This document shows, piece by piece, positions 11,007-22,090 of a DNA stretch of 64,000 nt (positions are counted from its first letter, which is position 1; each line of letters opens with the position of its first letter). Under the pieces are notes generated by a model, which saw nothing but the letters and a program-made list of their open reading frames with translations, did not search any database and was not told where the DNA came from. Made by a program: the position numbers and the translations under genes. Source of the stretch: Mytilus trossulus (lineage: Eukaryota > Mollusca > Bivalvia > Mytilida > Mytilidae); contig NC_086383.1 in the NCBI RefSeq assembly GCF_036588685.1, forward strand, positions 60,277,448-60,341,447, read 5' to 3'.

Positions 11007-11939
11007 CTAAATAAAGAGTATCATTTTGGTGGTTAGAATTTTGATGTATAAAGACTAACCCAATTTGGAATGATTTATTATAAATGATATACCGTATATA
11101 TCGGACTATTTTCCACTGTGTATATTTTGTGCTTTGTTCTGGACAACTACAGCCACGCGAACATTTGACTGGCGAACATTTCCCTATTTATTCATAGATT
11201 TACAGCTGTTCTGTTTGAACATATAAAGCAGCTAATTGTAGAGATTATATGAAATGTATACGAACACCCATTATGCTCATTTGATCATGAAGGTAAAATT
11301 ACATTTGCATATCTTTTTTGATGATAAGTAGATCAAAATAATGTGTAAGAAATAAAGCAAATTACATTTTAACGGATATTTACACTTATATTCTTTAAAT
11401 TTGTATTTTGTACTGGCACCACCTTAATTCAAAACTTAATTTTTACCATGGCACAATCAACATGATTAAAATGATTATTGAAAGATCTCTGAATATGTGT
11501 ATTTCGAGTTGTAGTACACGTAGATACATGTTTTCAATTATCTGACAATTAAAAACATTTATATTTTATTCGAAATATTTAACAATCCAATACGTTTTTT
11601 TCGGGTGTATTTTCCCATTCAGCGAAAATTATACACAGTGAATGTTTAACATGCACATTTTGTCATTAAATTGCGTAACAAAGACGACGCAAAGGAAACC
11701 CAATGTGCAGTATGAACTGTACATTGAGTAACACTAAACAAGTTTAAGTTCAATACTGGTTATAACCGTAATACCAGACATAACATATAATATTTTCTAT
11801 TGCCAACTTAAAGTTGTTGTTCTACACTTGTTGAATCTGTCCACGATGAAATTTGTGCATTTTACAATTAAAAATACATTGTACATTTAAGCAACAATAT
11901 TTTATTGATAAATTTTGTAATCTTGTCTTTCATATTCCC

Positions 11940-12330
11940 TTATGTGCTTAAATAGTACGTCTTGTTGTGTTTCTTTGTTACATAATTGTTTGTGTTTATG
12001 TTGATTAAGATAATAACACAATGTTTAATGATGTATCTCTACATGTATTTTTGATAACTATGTATGTTTGTTTTGTTCACACTTCTTTCATGTCGTTGTC
12101 ACTAAAATGAAAGTTGATCCGACTGTCATACCTTTGAGAGGTTTATATACCTTTTAAACCAGGTCTACTCTACTATTTTGTACATATAAAAATACCAGTA
12201 CCAAGTCAGGAATTTGACAAATATTATCCACTTATTTGCTGTATTCGAGCTTTTGATTTTGCTGTTTGATTACGGACTTTCCGTTTACAATTTTTCTCGG
12301 AGATCGGTATTTCACTATTTACAGTTGTTT
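11940..12330 (+). repeat. Dispersed repeat family I (retroelement 3'-region-like)
   Basis: Contains gatccgactgtcatacctt, 'gagaggttta', 'taccaagtcaggaatttgac' and 'ttacggactttccgttt'. Related words occur at 13920-14290, where they follow a reverse-transcriptase remnant, so this is probably the 3' part of the same kind of retroelement. It sits inside the large first intron of the lectin gene. Confidence 0.55.
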
Positions 12331-12704
12331 AAACCAAATGCAAGGCTTACGAAAATCCAAACAAATCGTCAAGACTTGTTATAACAATCAAAACTAGTAA
12401 CTCAATTGAAAGAACAAACAGATTGTTTGGAAAAGAATACGTCATAATGTACCTCAAACAAAAACATAAATTTTAACTCACTCTAAATTCAAAAACTCTA
12501 ATAGTCATTCTTAGTTAAAACCAAAGATGAAAGTATATGTGAACATGATTGTCAACTTGAAAATATTGAGACTTGAATGAAGAGTTGTCTCATTGGCACT
12601 TATACCAGATCGTTTTATTTATATTACATGTACAATTTGTTTGTGTCTGCCACATAAGCACATAACTTAATTATAAGAAAAAGCAAATTTGTTAAAAAAC
12701 TTAC

Positions 12705-12800
12705 CGAATATCTCAACAGTACAGTATGTCTCTGCAAATATTCTGTATTCCATTATACAATGCAAACAGCAGAATATAAAGAACCTTCCTTCAAAACGTT
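12705..12800 (-). other. Probable non-coding first exon and promoter of the lectin gene
   Basis: On the minus strand, ctgttgagatattcg is followed by a GTAAGT donor at 12704-12699, and exon 1 has a spliced-type acceptor, so an untranslated first exon ends at 12705. The region 12700-13030 is conserved in the paralogue (33505-33850), although the donor there reads ATAGGT. The 5' end is not defined by the sequence; 12800 is only approximate. Confidence 0.5.
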
Positions 12801-13109
12801 TAGAAATAAATCGATAATTTACCATCTGTCGACTCTACATGTATTACACCATCAGTATTGTATGTCATACGATTCTCAGAAATGTTTAGGGAAGTAAAAG
12901 TTGTTTTACACATATTCGTCTTGACTGTATCATTTGACGTTTGTATTTTAAAGATTAACATGCATATAACTTTGTTTGTTTCATACCAGAAACGTCATAA
13001 AGATGTTTTTATTAAGTAAAAAAGTTGCTGTTTTATCAAGCAAAAATATGTAATCAGAACATACCAACCGACCTCATTTAACCAAGTATATTAAGGGGCA
13101 CGTGAAATT

Positions 13110-13550
13110 ATAATTTATTCATGATGTTCCTTCTATTAACAATCCGAACATCTGAATATATGCCTCAGAACTAGAAATAAAGGAAACAATAGACACGGCT
13201 TTTCCCGCCTCATTTATAGACTTTCACATTGAATTTGACATACAGAAAATCTTTGAAAAACGAGACGATTCTAATTTGGAAATTATCAATTTCCCAAGCT
13301 TCGTAGCAATATACCAACGTCACTTGCGAACGGGATTTACATTTCAATCTTAATCGATATTCACGAGATTGCAGCTCCTACTCAGACTTTGTAAAACATC
13401 ACAAGCGTCTGAGCAAAAGGTTGATGAACAAGGAGGTATGCCAAAGTACGTATAAAAAAGATCATCGAAGAGCACCAAGAACGTGTTGATAAATACCGGG
13501 GGGTATTCCATATCAAATTTACAGATAATACATGATGGTATTGGTGTATA
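13110..13550 (+). pseudogene. Retroelement polyprotein C-terminal remnant (reverse-transcriptase type)
   Basis: Shifting between frames gives recognisable pieces in order: SINNPNI, then SELEIKETIDTAFPASFIDF, KRDDSNLEIINFP, SNIPTSLANGIYIS, RYSRDCSSYSDFVKHHKRL, VDKY and SISNLQIIHDGIG. I recognise this as the region after the reverse-transcriptase core of a retroelement family common in bivalve genomes; that recognition is from memory, and the clade is not assigned. At least one stop and two frameshifts break it. The catalytic core itself is absent, so this is a 5'-truncated dead copy. Confidence 0.7.
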
Positions 13551-14290
13551 TTTTATGCATATTGACGTTGTTTATCATCTTAATAGCGTGTTATATTGTT
13601 CTTTAATTTGTCTTTGTTCTATTATTAGTACATTTGTAGTATTACTTTTATTGTTTGCTCTATCTTCAGTGATATCCATTTGATGTGGCTCGATACTTAT
13701 ACATACAGCCAATGTGTTGTTATTATTATCTTTTATTTTTGCTGTTGTGGTATGTAAATGTGATTTTTTTTTGTTTGTTTGGTACCTACAATACCATTAC
13801 GTTATTGTTCAATTATAATTTTGAAAATACTTTGAACGACACAATTATTTTATATATTTCCTGTGTCACGTTTACACTTAGACGTCAAACACGCGAATCT
13901 ACATTAGAATTGATGTGAACCGTGCCATTCAGTCACATGACTTCAATTTTTTCAATCCTTTATAGGTTGATTTAAAATGCAAATATTTTTATTTATGCAT
14001 TTTTTGCTTCTTAGTTAAATATTTATTTGTTTTTGTTTTAATTGAGATTGTGACACGGCGATGACTTCTATATCCTCCCCATTTTATGACAATTTTACCT
14101 ATTCTGTCTTTTTCGTTTATTCATCGGAGTGAATGAAGCGACTGTGCTACAACTGACATGTTAAGCACTATAAAACCAAGTTCAATTCAGCATTTTGTAC
14201 ATTTGAAAATGCATGTTTCAAGTCAGCTGTCCATTTGCTTGATGATCCATTTGATTTTGTCTGCCTCCTAATAAGAAAGAGGTCTACAAC
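13551..14290 (+). repeat. 3' region of the retroelement remnant
   Basis: AT-rich sequence following the coding remnant, then tgacacggcgatgacttct, gaatgaagcgactgtgctac and ccaagttcaattcagcattt. The latter part is related to 11940-12330. The short open frames here (13483-13918) are part of this tail. Confidence 0.5.
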
Positions 14291-15114
14291 TTATTTGAAA
14301 ATACATACATGTTAAGTGTTTGAATGCCTGTAAATATGTTTGTGTGCACAAGTAAATATGGGAGATATTTTGGCTGTCAAAGTTACACCATCAGAATTTT
14401 CGTGCAGTGTTTTGCATTTACAAACGAAATTATGATTTATAGATTTTGGTCAACGAAACAGCAACCCGAAAGTACCACGCATCCAATAGGATGTGTCTTG
14501 ATCGAGCATTTAGAGAAATAAAATCTATAAAATCCTATTAATATTCGAATATATTTCACATATACTTTGTGAAATATATAAATGACTTTGTGTTATGCCT
14601 GGTTAGTTACAATGTACAATACTGATGACTTACACAAATGTACTATCAAAACCAAATTTACAACATGGATATTTTCAAACAATGCTTAAAAAATCTTTTA
14701 AGAAGTTTAGTAATTTTTTTTTCAAAAGGTCTTTCATATTTTCAGTAGGCTACGTGATTGCAAAGATCTGCCTGAAATAGACCTTTCATTATGGAAAAAA
14801 CAACAACTTTATTGATCTCTTTCATAAATAATACAATTAGTACGAAGAGAAATGATACTATAATACAAGTGTTCAGTGTCAAAGAGTTTTTGTTTTTTTA
14901 TTTGAAATTTTACCTTTTGTATTATAGATCATGTTTATTATTGCATATTTACCTTAGGTTACATATATGTGTGTGTGAGAGTTGCTTTACAATAAAATCT
15001 TTAAAATCTTAAATCTCGAAATTTGAAACAACTGTGAATTTTAGCTTTATAAATAAAACTAAAAAGAAGAAGTAAAAATGTGGAATTATAGTATTTTTCT
15101 TTCTTGATGATGTA
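14291..15114. other. No feature recognised
   Basis: AT-rich with only short open frames lacking any family likeness (for example 14324-14521). No repeat was matched. Confidence 0.45.
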
Positions 15115-15500
15115 TATAAAAAAGAAGATGTTGTATGATTGCCAATTAGACAACTATCCACAAAAGACCAAAATGACACAAACATTAACAACTATAGGTC
15201 ACTATACGGCCTTCAACAATGAGCAAAGCCCATACCGCATAGTCAGCTATTATTGGCCCTGATAAGATAATGTAAAACAATTCAAACGAGAAAAATAACG
15301 GCCTCCTTTATGTAAAAAAATTAACGAAAAACAAATATGTAACACATAAACAAACGACAACCACTGAATTATAGTATCCTGACTTGGGACAGGCTTATAC
15401 ATAAATAATGTGGCAGGGTTGCACATGTTAGCGGGATCCCAACCCTCTCCTAACCTGGGACAGTGGTATAACAGTACAACATAAGAACGAACAATAAAAA
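15115..15500 (-). repeat. Dispersed repeat family D, longest copy
   Basis: Reverse copy containing aagaagatgttgtatgattg, ccaattagacaactatccac, ataggtcactatacggcctt, gcccataccgcatagtcagc and cctgacttgggacaggctt. Matching copies occur at 34480-34775 (plus), 52620-52820 (minus), 57820-58020 (plus) and in fragments elsewhere. Non-coding; the most frequent repeat in the window. Confidence 0.75.
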
Positions 15501-15587
15501 TCAGTTGAAAAAGGCTTAACTCATCAGATAGACAAAAACTACAAGTGGAATTTATTCATTTCTTACTTTTGAAAATATTGCTGCAGA

Positions 15588-15838
15588 CCTATCGACAAGT
15601 CTGCTCCAGACCAGACCTGTGGACAAGTCTGCTTTTGACCAGTCCTGAGGACAGGTCTGCCCCAGACCAGACCTGTGGACAAGTCTGCTTTGGACCAGAC
15701 CTGAGGACAGGTCTGCCGGCTCAGACCAGACCTGTGGACAGGTCAGCTCCTGACCAGACCTGAGGACAGGTCTGCTTTTGACCAGACCTGTAGACAAGTC
15801 TGCTATTGACCAGACCTGAGGACAGGTCTGCTTATGAC
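15588..15838. repeat. 28-bp palindromic minisatellite (about 9 units)
   Basis: Units of about 28 bp of the form accagacctgNggacaRgtctgc. Each has an 8-bp inverted repeat (CAGACCTG ... CAGGTCTG) around a 3-4 bp centre. Two versions, ctgtggacaag and ctgaggacagg, mostly alternate, giving a 56-bp higher-order period. Open frames on both strands run through it only because the repeat lacks stops. Related words recur at 21064-21472. Confidence 0.9.
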
Positions 15839-16739
15839 AGATTATCGTTATAAGAGTTTTCATATCAGCCTTGAGCTTTCCGCATGATTAAAATATGTAA
15901 ACAACATTCGCATTGTTTTTCCACAGATATCATTTATTATTTACTCGCTAGACTCTACTAGATATTATACAAATGCTCTCTTTTATTTGATATACATGTA
16001 TTCTTATATAAATAAAAAAATGGCTATACGATCACACAGAGTTTTTTTTATTAGAAGGCGGAGAGAAAGGTTATCCAACGCATCGGAACAATATTCTTAT
16101 ATCACGGGATATCGGCAACATTGTCTACGTTACTTCTATCCCCGTTGTTTACCTGTCCCTTCCTAAATTTTACTTTATGCATAAGTTTATACTTGCATGG
16201 ATATTTCATTGATATTCAACTTGTATGCATTGGATTTACTATTCTATTTCCCGCAGAATATTCTAACAGAAATTGTACAGTGTCCGTAAGCATACGGTGT
16301 GGTAAAACTATCAACATTCTCGTCAAATTCGTCAGATTTATCGAGAGATATGGGACGTCCTAAAATTATACTCAATGCGCACTCTAATGAAATAGTTGCC
16401 ACTTGACGTTTAAGTTTAACTATAAACAAAATCAATCAACCGACAATAGATTCCAAGAAGAGAACCTCGTATACTTTTTTTTATTAAATCATTGTAAACA
16501 GTACAAATGAATTCAGACATGTCAGTGTTGGTACTTTGATGATGTGGCATACTAGTTTTGTTTTACACGTACACCATCATGAACTCCTATATATGATCTG
16601 ACTGTTATTATGAATAAAGAGATGAAATTCTGACATTCTCAATTTAATCAGAATATTTTTTGCATTAATTGTTTTCCAATATAATGGATTACGTGTACGT
16701 TTATTGTCCTACTAAAATGTGAACAGGAGCACCAGGAGA

Positions 16740-19700
16740 AGACATTAACACGCTCGGTACAATGGTATGCGGGTATATAGATTTGCAAATAAAAGTGCAC
16801 ATTTGATCAGTTTTGGTCAACTAATTGTGTTTTCCAAGTCAGCATGAGAACCTATATTAAAACTACTGAAATTTTGTTACGTATCAATATTTTGAATAAA
16901 AGGAGGACACGCTGGTATTCTAAATTTATGCGAAAAAAAATTTGTTGTTATTAAATTGCAATATTGCTGTCCATTGTCATGATTATATTATACATTGCTT
17001 CCTGACATAAAAAATATGGCTGATTAATACTATGCGGGTACGTCATGGTGTATATAGATTTACAAATTAAAGTGCACATATGGTCAGTTTTGGTAATGCG
17101 GTCAAATAATTTTGTTGTACAAGTCAGCTGGAGGTATCGAAACTACTGAAATTTTGTTACGTATCAATATTTTGAATAAAATGAGGACATGCTGGTATCC
17201 TAAATTTATGCGAACAAAAATTTGTTGTTATTATATTGCAATATTGCTGTCCATTGTCATGATTGTATTATACATTAAATCCTGACATTAAAAATAAGGC
17301 TGGTTTACTATGCTGGAATATAGATTTACAATTTAAAGTTCACATATGGTCAGTTTTGGTGGATGCGGTCAAATAATTTTGTTGTGCAAGTCAGCTGGAG
17401 GTATCAAAACTACTGAAAGTTTGTTACGTATCAATATTTTGAATAAAATGAGGACATGCTGGTATCCTAAATTTATGCGAACCAAAATTTGTTGTTATTA
17501 TATTGCAATATTGCTGTCCATTGTCATGATTGTATTATACATTGAATCCTGACATTAAAAATAAGGCTGATTTACTATGCTGGAATATAGATTTACAATT
17601 TAAAGTTCACATATGGTCAGTTTTGGTGGATGCGGTCAAATAATTTTGTTGTACAAGTCAGCAGGAGGTATCAAAACTACTGAAATTTTGTTACGTATCA
17701 ATATTTTGAATAAAATGAGGACATGCTGGAATTCTAATTTATGTGAACAAAAATTTGTTGTTATTATATTGCAATATTGCTGTCCATTGTCATGATTGTA
17801 TTATACATTGAATCCTGACATTAAAAATAAGGCTGATTTACTATGCTGGAATATAGATTTACAATTTAAAGTTCACATATGGTCAGTTTTGGTGGATGCG
17901 GTCAAATAATTTTGTTGTACAAATCAGCTGGAGGTATCAAAACTACTGAAATTTTGTTACGTATCAATATTTTGAAAAAAATAAGGACATGCTAGTATCC
18001 TAAATTTATGCGAAATTTTTTGTTTTGTTATTATATTGCAATTTTGCTGTCCACTGTCATGATTCTATTATACATTGAATCCTGACATTAAAAATAAGGT
18101 TGATTTACTATGCTGGAATATAGATTTACAATTTAAAGTTCACATATGGTCAGTTTTGGTGGATGCGGTCAAATAATTTTGTTGTACAAATCAGCTGGAG
18201 GTATCAAAACTACTGAAATTATGTTACGTATCAACATTTTGAATAAAATAAGGACATGCTGGTATCCTAAATTTATGCGAAAATTTTTTTTTTGTTATTA
18301 TATTGCAATTTTGCTGTCCATTGTCATGATTGTATTATACATTGATTCTGGCATAAAAAATATGGCTGATTAACTATGCTGGTATATAGATTTACAAATT
18401 AAAGTGCACATATGGTCAGTTTTGGTGGATGCGGTCAAATAATTTTGTCGTACAAGTCAACTGGAGGTATAAAAACTACTGAAATTTTGTTATGTATCAA
18501 TATTTTGAATAAAATGAGGACATGCTGGTATCCTAAATTTATGTGAAAAATTTTTTTTTGTTATTATATTGCAATTTTGCTGTCCATTTTCATGATTGGA
18601 TTATACATTGAATCCTGACATAAAAAATATGGCTGATTTACTATGCGGGTATATAGATTTACAAATTAAAGTGCACATATGGTCAGTTTTGGTAGATGCG
18701 TTCAAATAATTTTGTTGTACAAGTCAACTGGAGGTATCAAAACTACTGAAATTTTGTTACGTATCAATATTTTGAATTAAATGAGGACATGCTGGTATCC
18801 TAAATTTATGCGAACCAACATTTTTTGTTATTATATTGCAATTTTGCTGTCCATTGTCATGATTGTATTATACATTGAATCCTGACATAAAAAATATGGC
18901 TGATTTACTATGCTGGCATATAAATTTACAAATAAAAGTGCACATATGGTCAGTTTTAGGGGATGCAGTCAAACAATTTAGTTGTACAAGTCAGCTGGAG
19001 GTATCAAAACTACTGAAATTTTGTTACGTATCAATATTTTGAATAAAATGAGGACGTACATGCTGGTATATCCTAAATTGATGTGAACAAAAATTTGTTG
19101 TTATTATATTGCAATATTGCTGTCCATTGTCATGATTGTATTATACATTGATTCTGGCATAAAAAATATGGCTGATTAACTATGCTGGTATATAGATTAA
19201 CAAATTAAAGTGCACATATGGTCAGTTTTGGTGGATGCAGTCAAATAATTTTGTCGTACAAGTCAACTGGAGGTATAAAAACTACTGAAATTTTGTTACG
19301 TATCAATATTTTGAATAAAATGAGGACATGCTGGTATCCTAAATTTATGTGAAAAAAAATTTGTTGTTATTATATTGCAATTTTGCTGTCCATTGTCATG
19401 ATTGTATTATACATTGAATCCTGACATAAAAAATATGGCTGATTAACTATGCGGGTATATAGATTTACAAATTGAAGTGCACATATGGTCAGTTTTGGTG
19501 GATGCGGTCAAATAATTTTGTTGTACAAGTCAACTGGAGGTATAAAAACTACTGAAATTTTGTTACGTATCAGTATTTTGAATAAAATGAGGACATGCTG
19601 GAATTCTAAATTTATGTGAACAAAAATTTGTTGTTATTATATTGCAATATTGCTGTCCATTGTCATGATTGTATTATACATTGAATCCTGACATTAAAAA

Positions 19701-20715
19701 TAAGGCTGATTTACTATGCTGGAATATAGATTTACAATTTAAAGTTCACATATGGTCAGTTTTGGTGGATGCGGTCAAATAATTTTGTTGTACAAATCAG
19801 CTGGAGGTATCAAAACTACTGAAATTTTGTTACGTATCAATATTTTGAATAAAATAAGGACATGCTGGTATCCTAAATTTATGCGAATTTTTTTTTTTTG
19901 TTATTATATTGCAATTTTGCTGTCCATTGTCATGATTCTATTATACATTGAATCCTGACATTAAAAATAAGGTTGATTTACTATGCTGGAATATAGATTT
20001 ACAATTTAAAGTTCACATATGGTCAGTTTTGGTGGATGCGGTCAAATAATTTTGTTGTACAAATCAGCTGGAGGTATCAAAACTACTGAAATTTTGTTAC
20101 GTATCAATATTTTGAATAAAATAAGGACATGCTGGTATCCTAAATTTATGCGAAAATTTTTTTGTTGTTATTATATTGCAATTTTGCTGTCCATTGTCAT
20201 GATTGTATTATACATTGAATCCTGACATAAAAAATATGGCTGATTAACTATGCGGGTATATAAATTTACAAATTGAAGTGCACATATGGTCAGTTTTGGT
20301 GGATGCGGTCAAATAATTTTGTTGTACAAGTCAACTGGAGGTATAAAAACTACTGAAATTTTGTTACGTATCAATATTTTGAATAAAATGAGGACATGCT
20401 GGTATCCTAAATTTATGTGAAAAAAAATTTGTTGTTATTATATTGCAATTTTGCTGTCCATTGCCATGATTGTATTATACATCGAATCCTGACATAAAAA
20501 ATATGGCTGATTAACTATGCGGGTATATAGATTTACAAATTGAAGTGCACATATGGTCAGTTTTGGTGGATGCGGTCAAATAATTTTGTTGTACAAGTCA
20601 ACTGGAGGTATAAAAACTACTGAAATTTTGTTACGTATCAGTATTTTGAGTAAAAAGAGGACATGCTGGCACACTTAATTTAGGCGAACAAAAATTTGTA
20701 GTCATTATTTAAATG
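16740..20715 (+). repeat. 267-bp satellite array (about 15 units)
   Basis: Successive units carry ATGGTCAGTTTTGGTGGATG, with the ATG at 17080, 17346, 17613, 17879, 18146, 18412, 18679, 18946, 19218, 19485, 19752, 20019, 20286 and 20553; the first unit, near 16805, and the last are diverged or partial. Spacing is 266-267 bp except one of 272. Two unit types differ by ttcacat/tgcacat and cagctgg/caactgg. The trio starting at 17613 resembles the trio starting at 19485, so a seven-unit block has been duplicated. The 60-75 residue open frames repeat with the units and are not independent genes. Confidence 0.95.
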
Positions 20716-21063
20716 AATTAAACTATTGCTGATTGTGGCTGCATAGTTCAAGGATGTATAACTAACAAGGACGTATACACCTAACATCAAATATGCTTCT
20801 TTTCAAAAATATACATAATATGATTGAATTTGATCTCGGAATATATATGTATATCCAGTGCCTGTTATCATTGTAACCGAGATCGTTTTTATAATAGATA
20901 GATTGTCAGATCACAGATAAATTTGTGTTACGGTCTGTGCGTACTTATTTTTAAATATTTGTATTTAATCCTGTCCATAAAACGGAAGTATTAATTTTCA
21001 GATTACTTTATTTTCGATGTTTATACTACGAAACAAAGATATTAATTTTTTTTTTTTAAATCA

Positions 21064-21472
21064 ACGAAGAGCGGTCCTGGTTACAAGTTAACTTAGTGTT
21101 GAGCAGACCAGTCAAAAGTTAACTTGGGAACAGGTCTGGTTTTGATCGGATTTGTCCAAGCAGAAGTTAACTTTGAGGCAGGACCGGTTTCCAAGTTAAC
21201 TTATGTTAACTTTATGACAGGACTGGTTCCGAAGTTAACTTATGTTAACTTTATGACAGGACTGGTTCGAAGTTAACTTATATCAATAGCGGACTTGTTT
21301 CCAAGTTAACTTTTTGGCAGACATAAAAACAGTCCTAGGACCAAGTCCGCTTTTCAAGTTAACTAGATTTTGGTCCTAGGACTGGTCAGAGCAGTCCTAT
21401 ATTCGGTCACAGGTTAACTTTGACCAGTCCAAATGACTGGTTATCAAGTTAACTTGCTGTACAGGTTAGGAG
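21064..21472. repeat. Cluster of GTTAAC palindromes and ACCAGTCC words
   Basis: GTTAAC occurs 12 times (starts 21087, 21118, 21166, 21195, 21205, 21234, 21244, 21272, 21305, 21358, 21413, 21448), usually as AAGTTAACTT, interspersed with GGACTGGT/ACCAGTCC and GTCCTAGGAC. Spacing is irregular (10-55 bp), so it is not a simple tandem array. No coding or named element was recognised. Confidence 0.85.
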
Positions 21473-21518
21473 TGCACCCATCTGTAGTTCTTAATGTTAC
21501 AAATCAATATATGAATAT

Positions 21519-21926
21519 TAGTGATTGAACAGAACATTCACTGGAGTGATACACAGCGACAGGTTCGGGAAAGCTTTTGGATAAAGGAACTTAATGTACA
21601 TCACCCAAACGGCATCAATAAGAAATACTAACAGTCTTGTTTTTCACTTATTTTTATTGTTAATATACACAGTCACGTATATTGATTTAAAGTGTTTTGT
21701 TTAAATTATGATATTCAGGATTAAAATCAATCGACCAAAACTTACCTGTATTATCACTGATCTATTTTCACACCTTGTACATTATGTATCAGTATTGTTA
21801 AAACTTGTGACACAAGAAGAAGGCCATTTGTTGAGCCGAAATATTTGTCAACACGATTTTATAACAACATTTTCGTTTTATAACACCTTATATCAGTACC
21901 GTTGTGCAAATCTTTAGACTGATATA
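21519..21926 (+). repeat. Left pseudo-LTR of the Penelope-like element
   Basis: Same as 24696-25103 (offset 3177). It begins tagtgattgaacagaacatt and ends ctttagactgatata. It codes the last part of the GIY-YIG domain (WIKELNVHHPNGINKKY) before TAA. A single change was seen (cagcgac here, cagcgaa in the right copy). Confidence 0.9.
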
Positions 21927-22090
21927 ATTTTTTCCTTATCTGCTTAGTATCGCCTATTCTAGACGATCCGGTACATAGTAAATTTGCTGGTTGGTCCTTT
22001 TTATAGACTTTTACATTATTTTCCCCCTGAATGACCTGTATCATGTTACTCACATAATCCCAGCAAATTTAAGTTTTTAGCTCTTATATC

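Noticed and set aside
13483..13918. Two hydrophobic plus-strand frames
   Set aside because: The first is the frameshifted end of the retroelement remnant and the second is AT-rich 3' tail sequence.
15545..15863. Open frames on both strands through the 28-bp minisatellite
   Set aside because: The unit length is not a multiple of three, both strands are open at once, and the repeat simply lacks stop codons.
17346..20225. Repeated 60-75 residue open frames starting MVSFGGCGQIILL in the satellite
   Set aside because: They recur with the 267-bp period, are opened and closed by single-base differences between units, and have no start context or homology. They are by-products of the satellite.
16740..20715. 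CRISPR array
   Set aside because: Repeats are 267 bp, contiguous and without unique spacers, and the genome is clearly eukaryotic.
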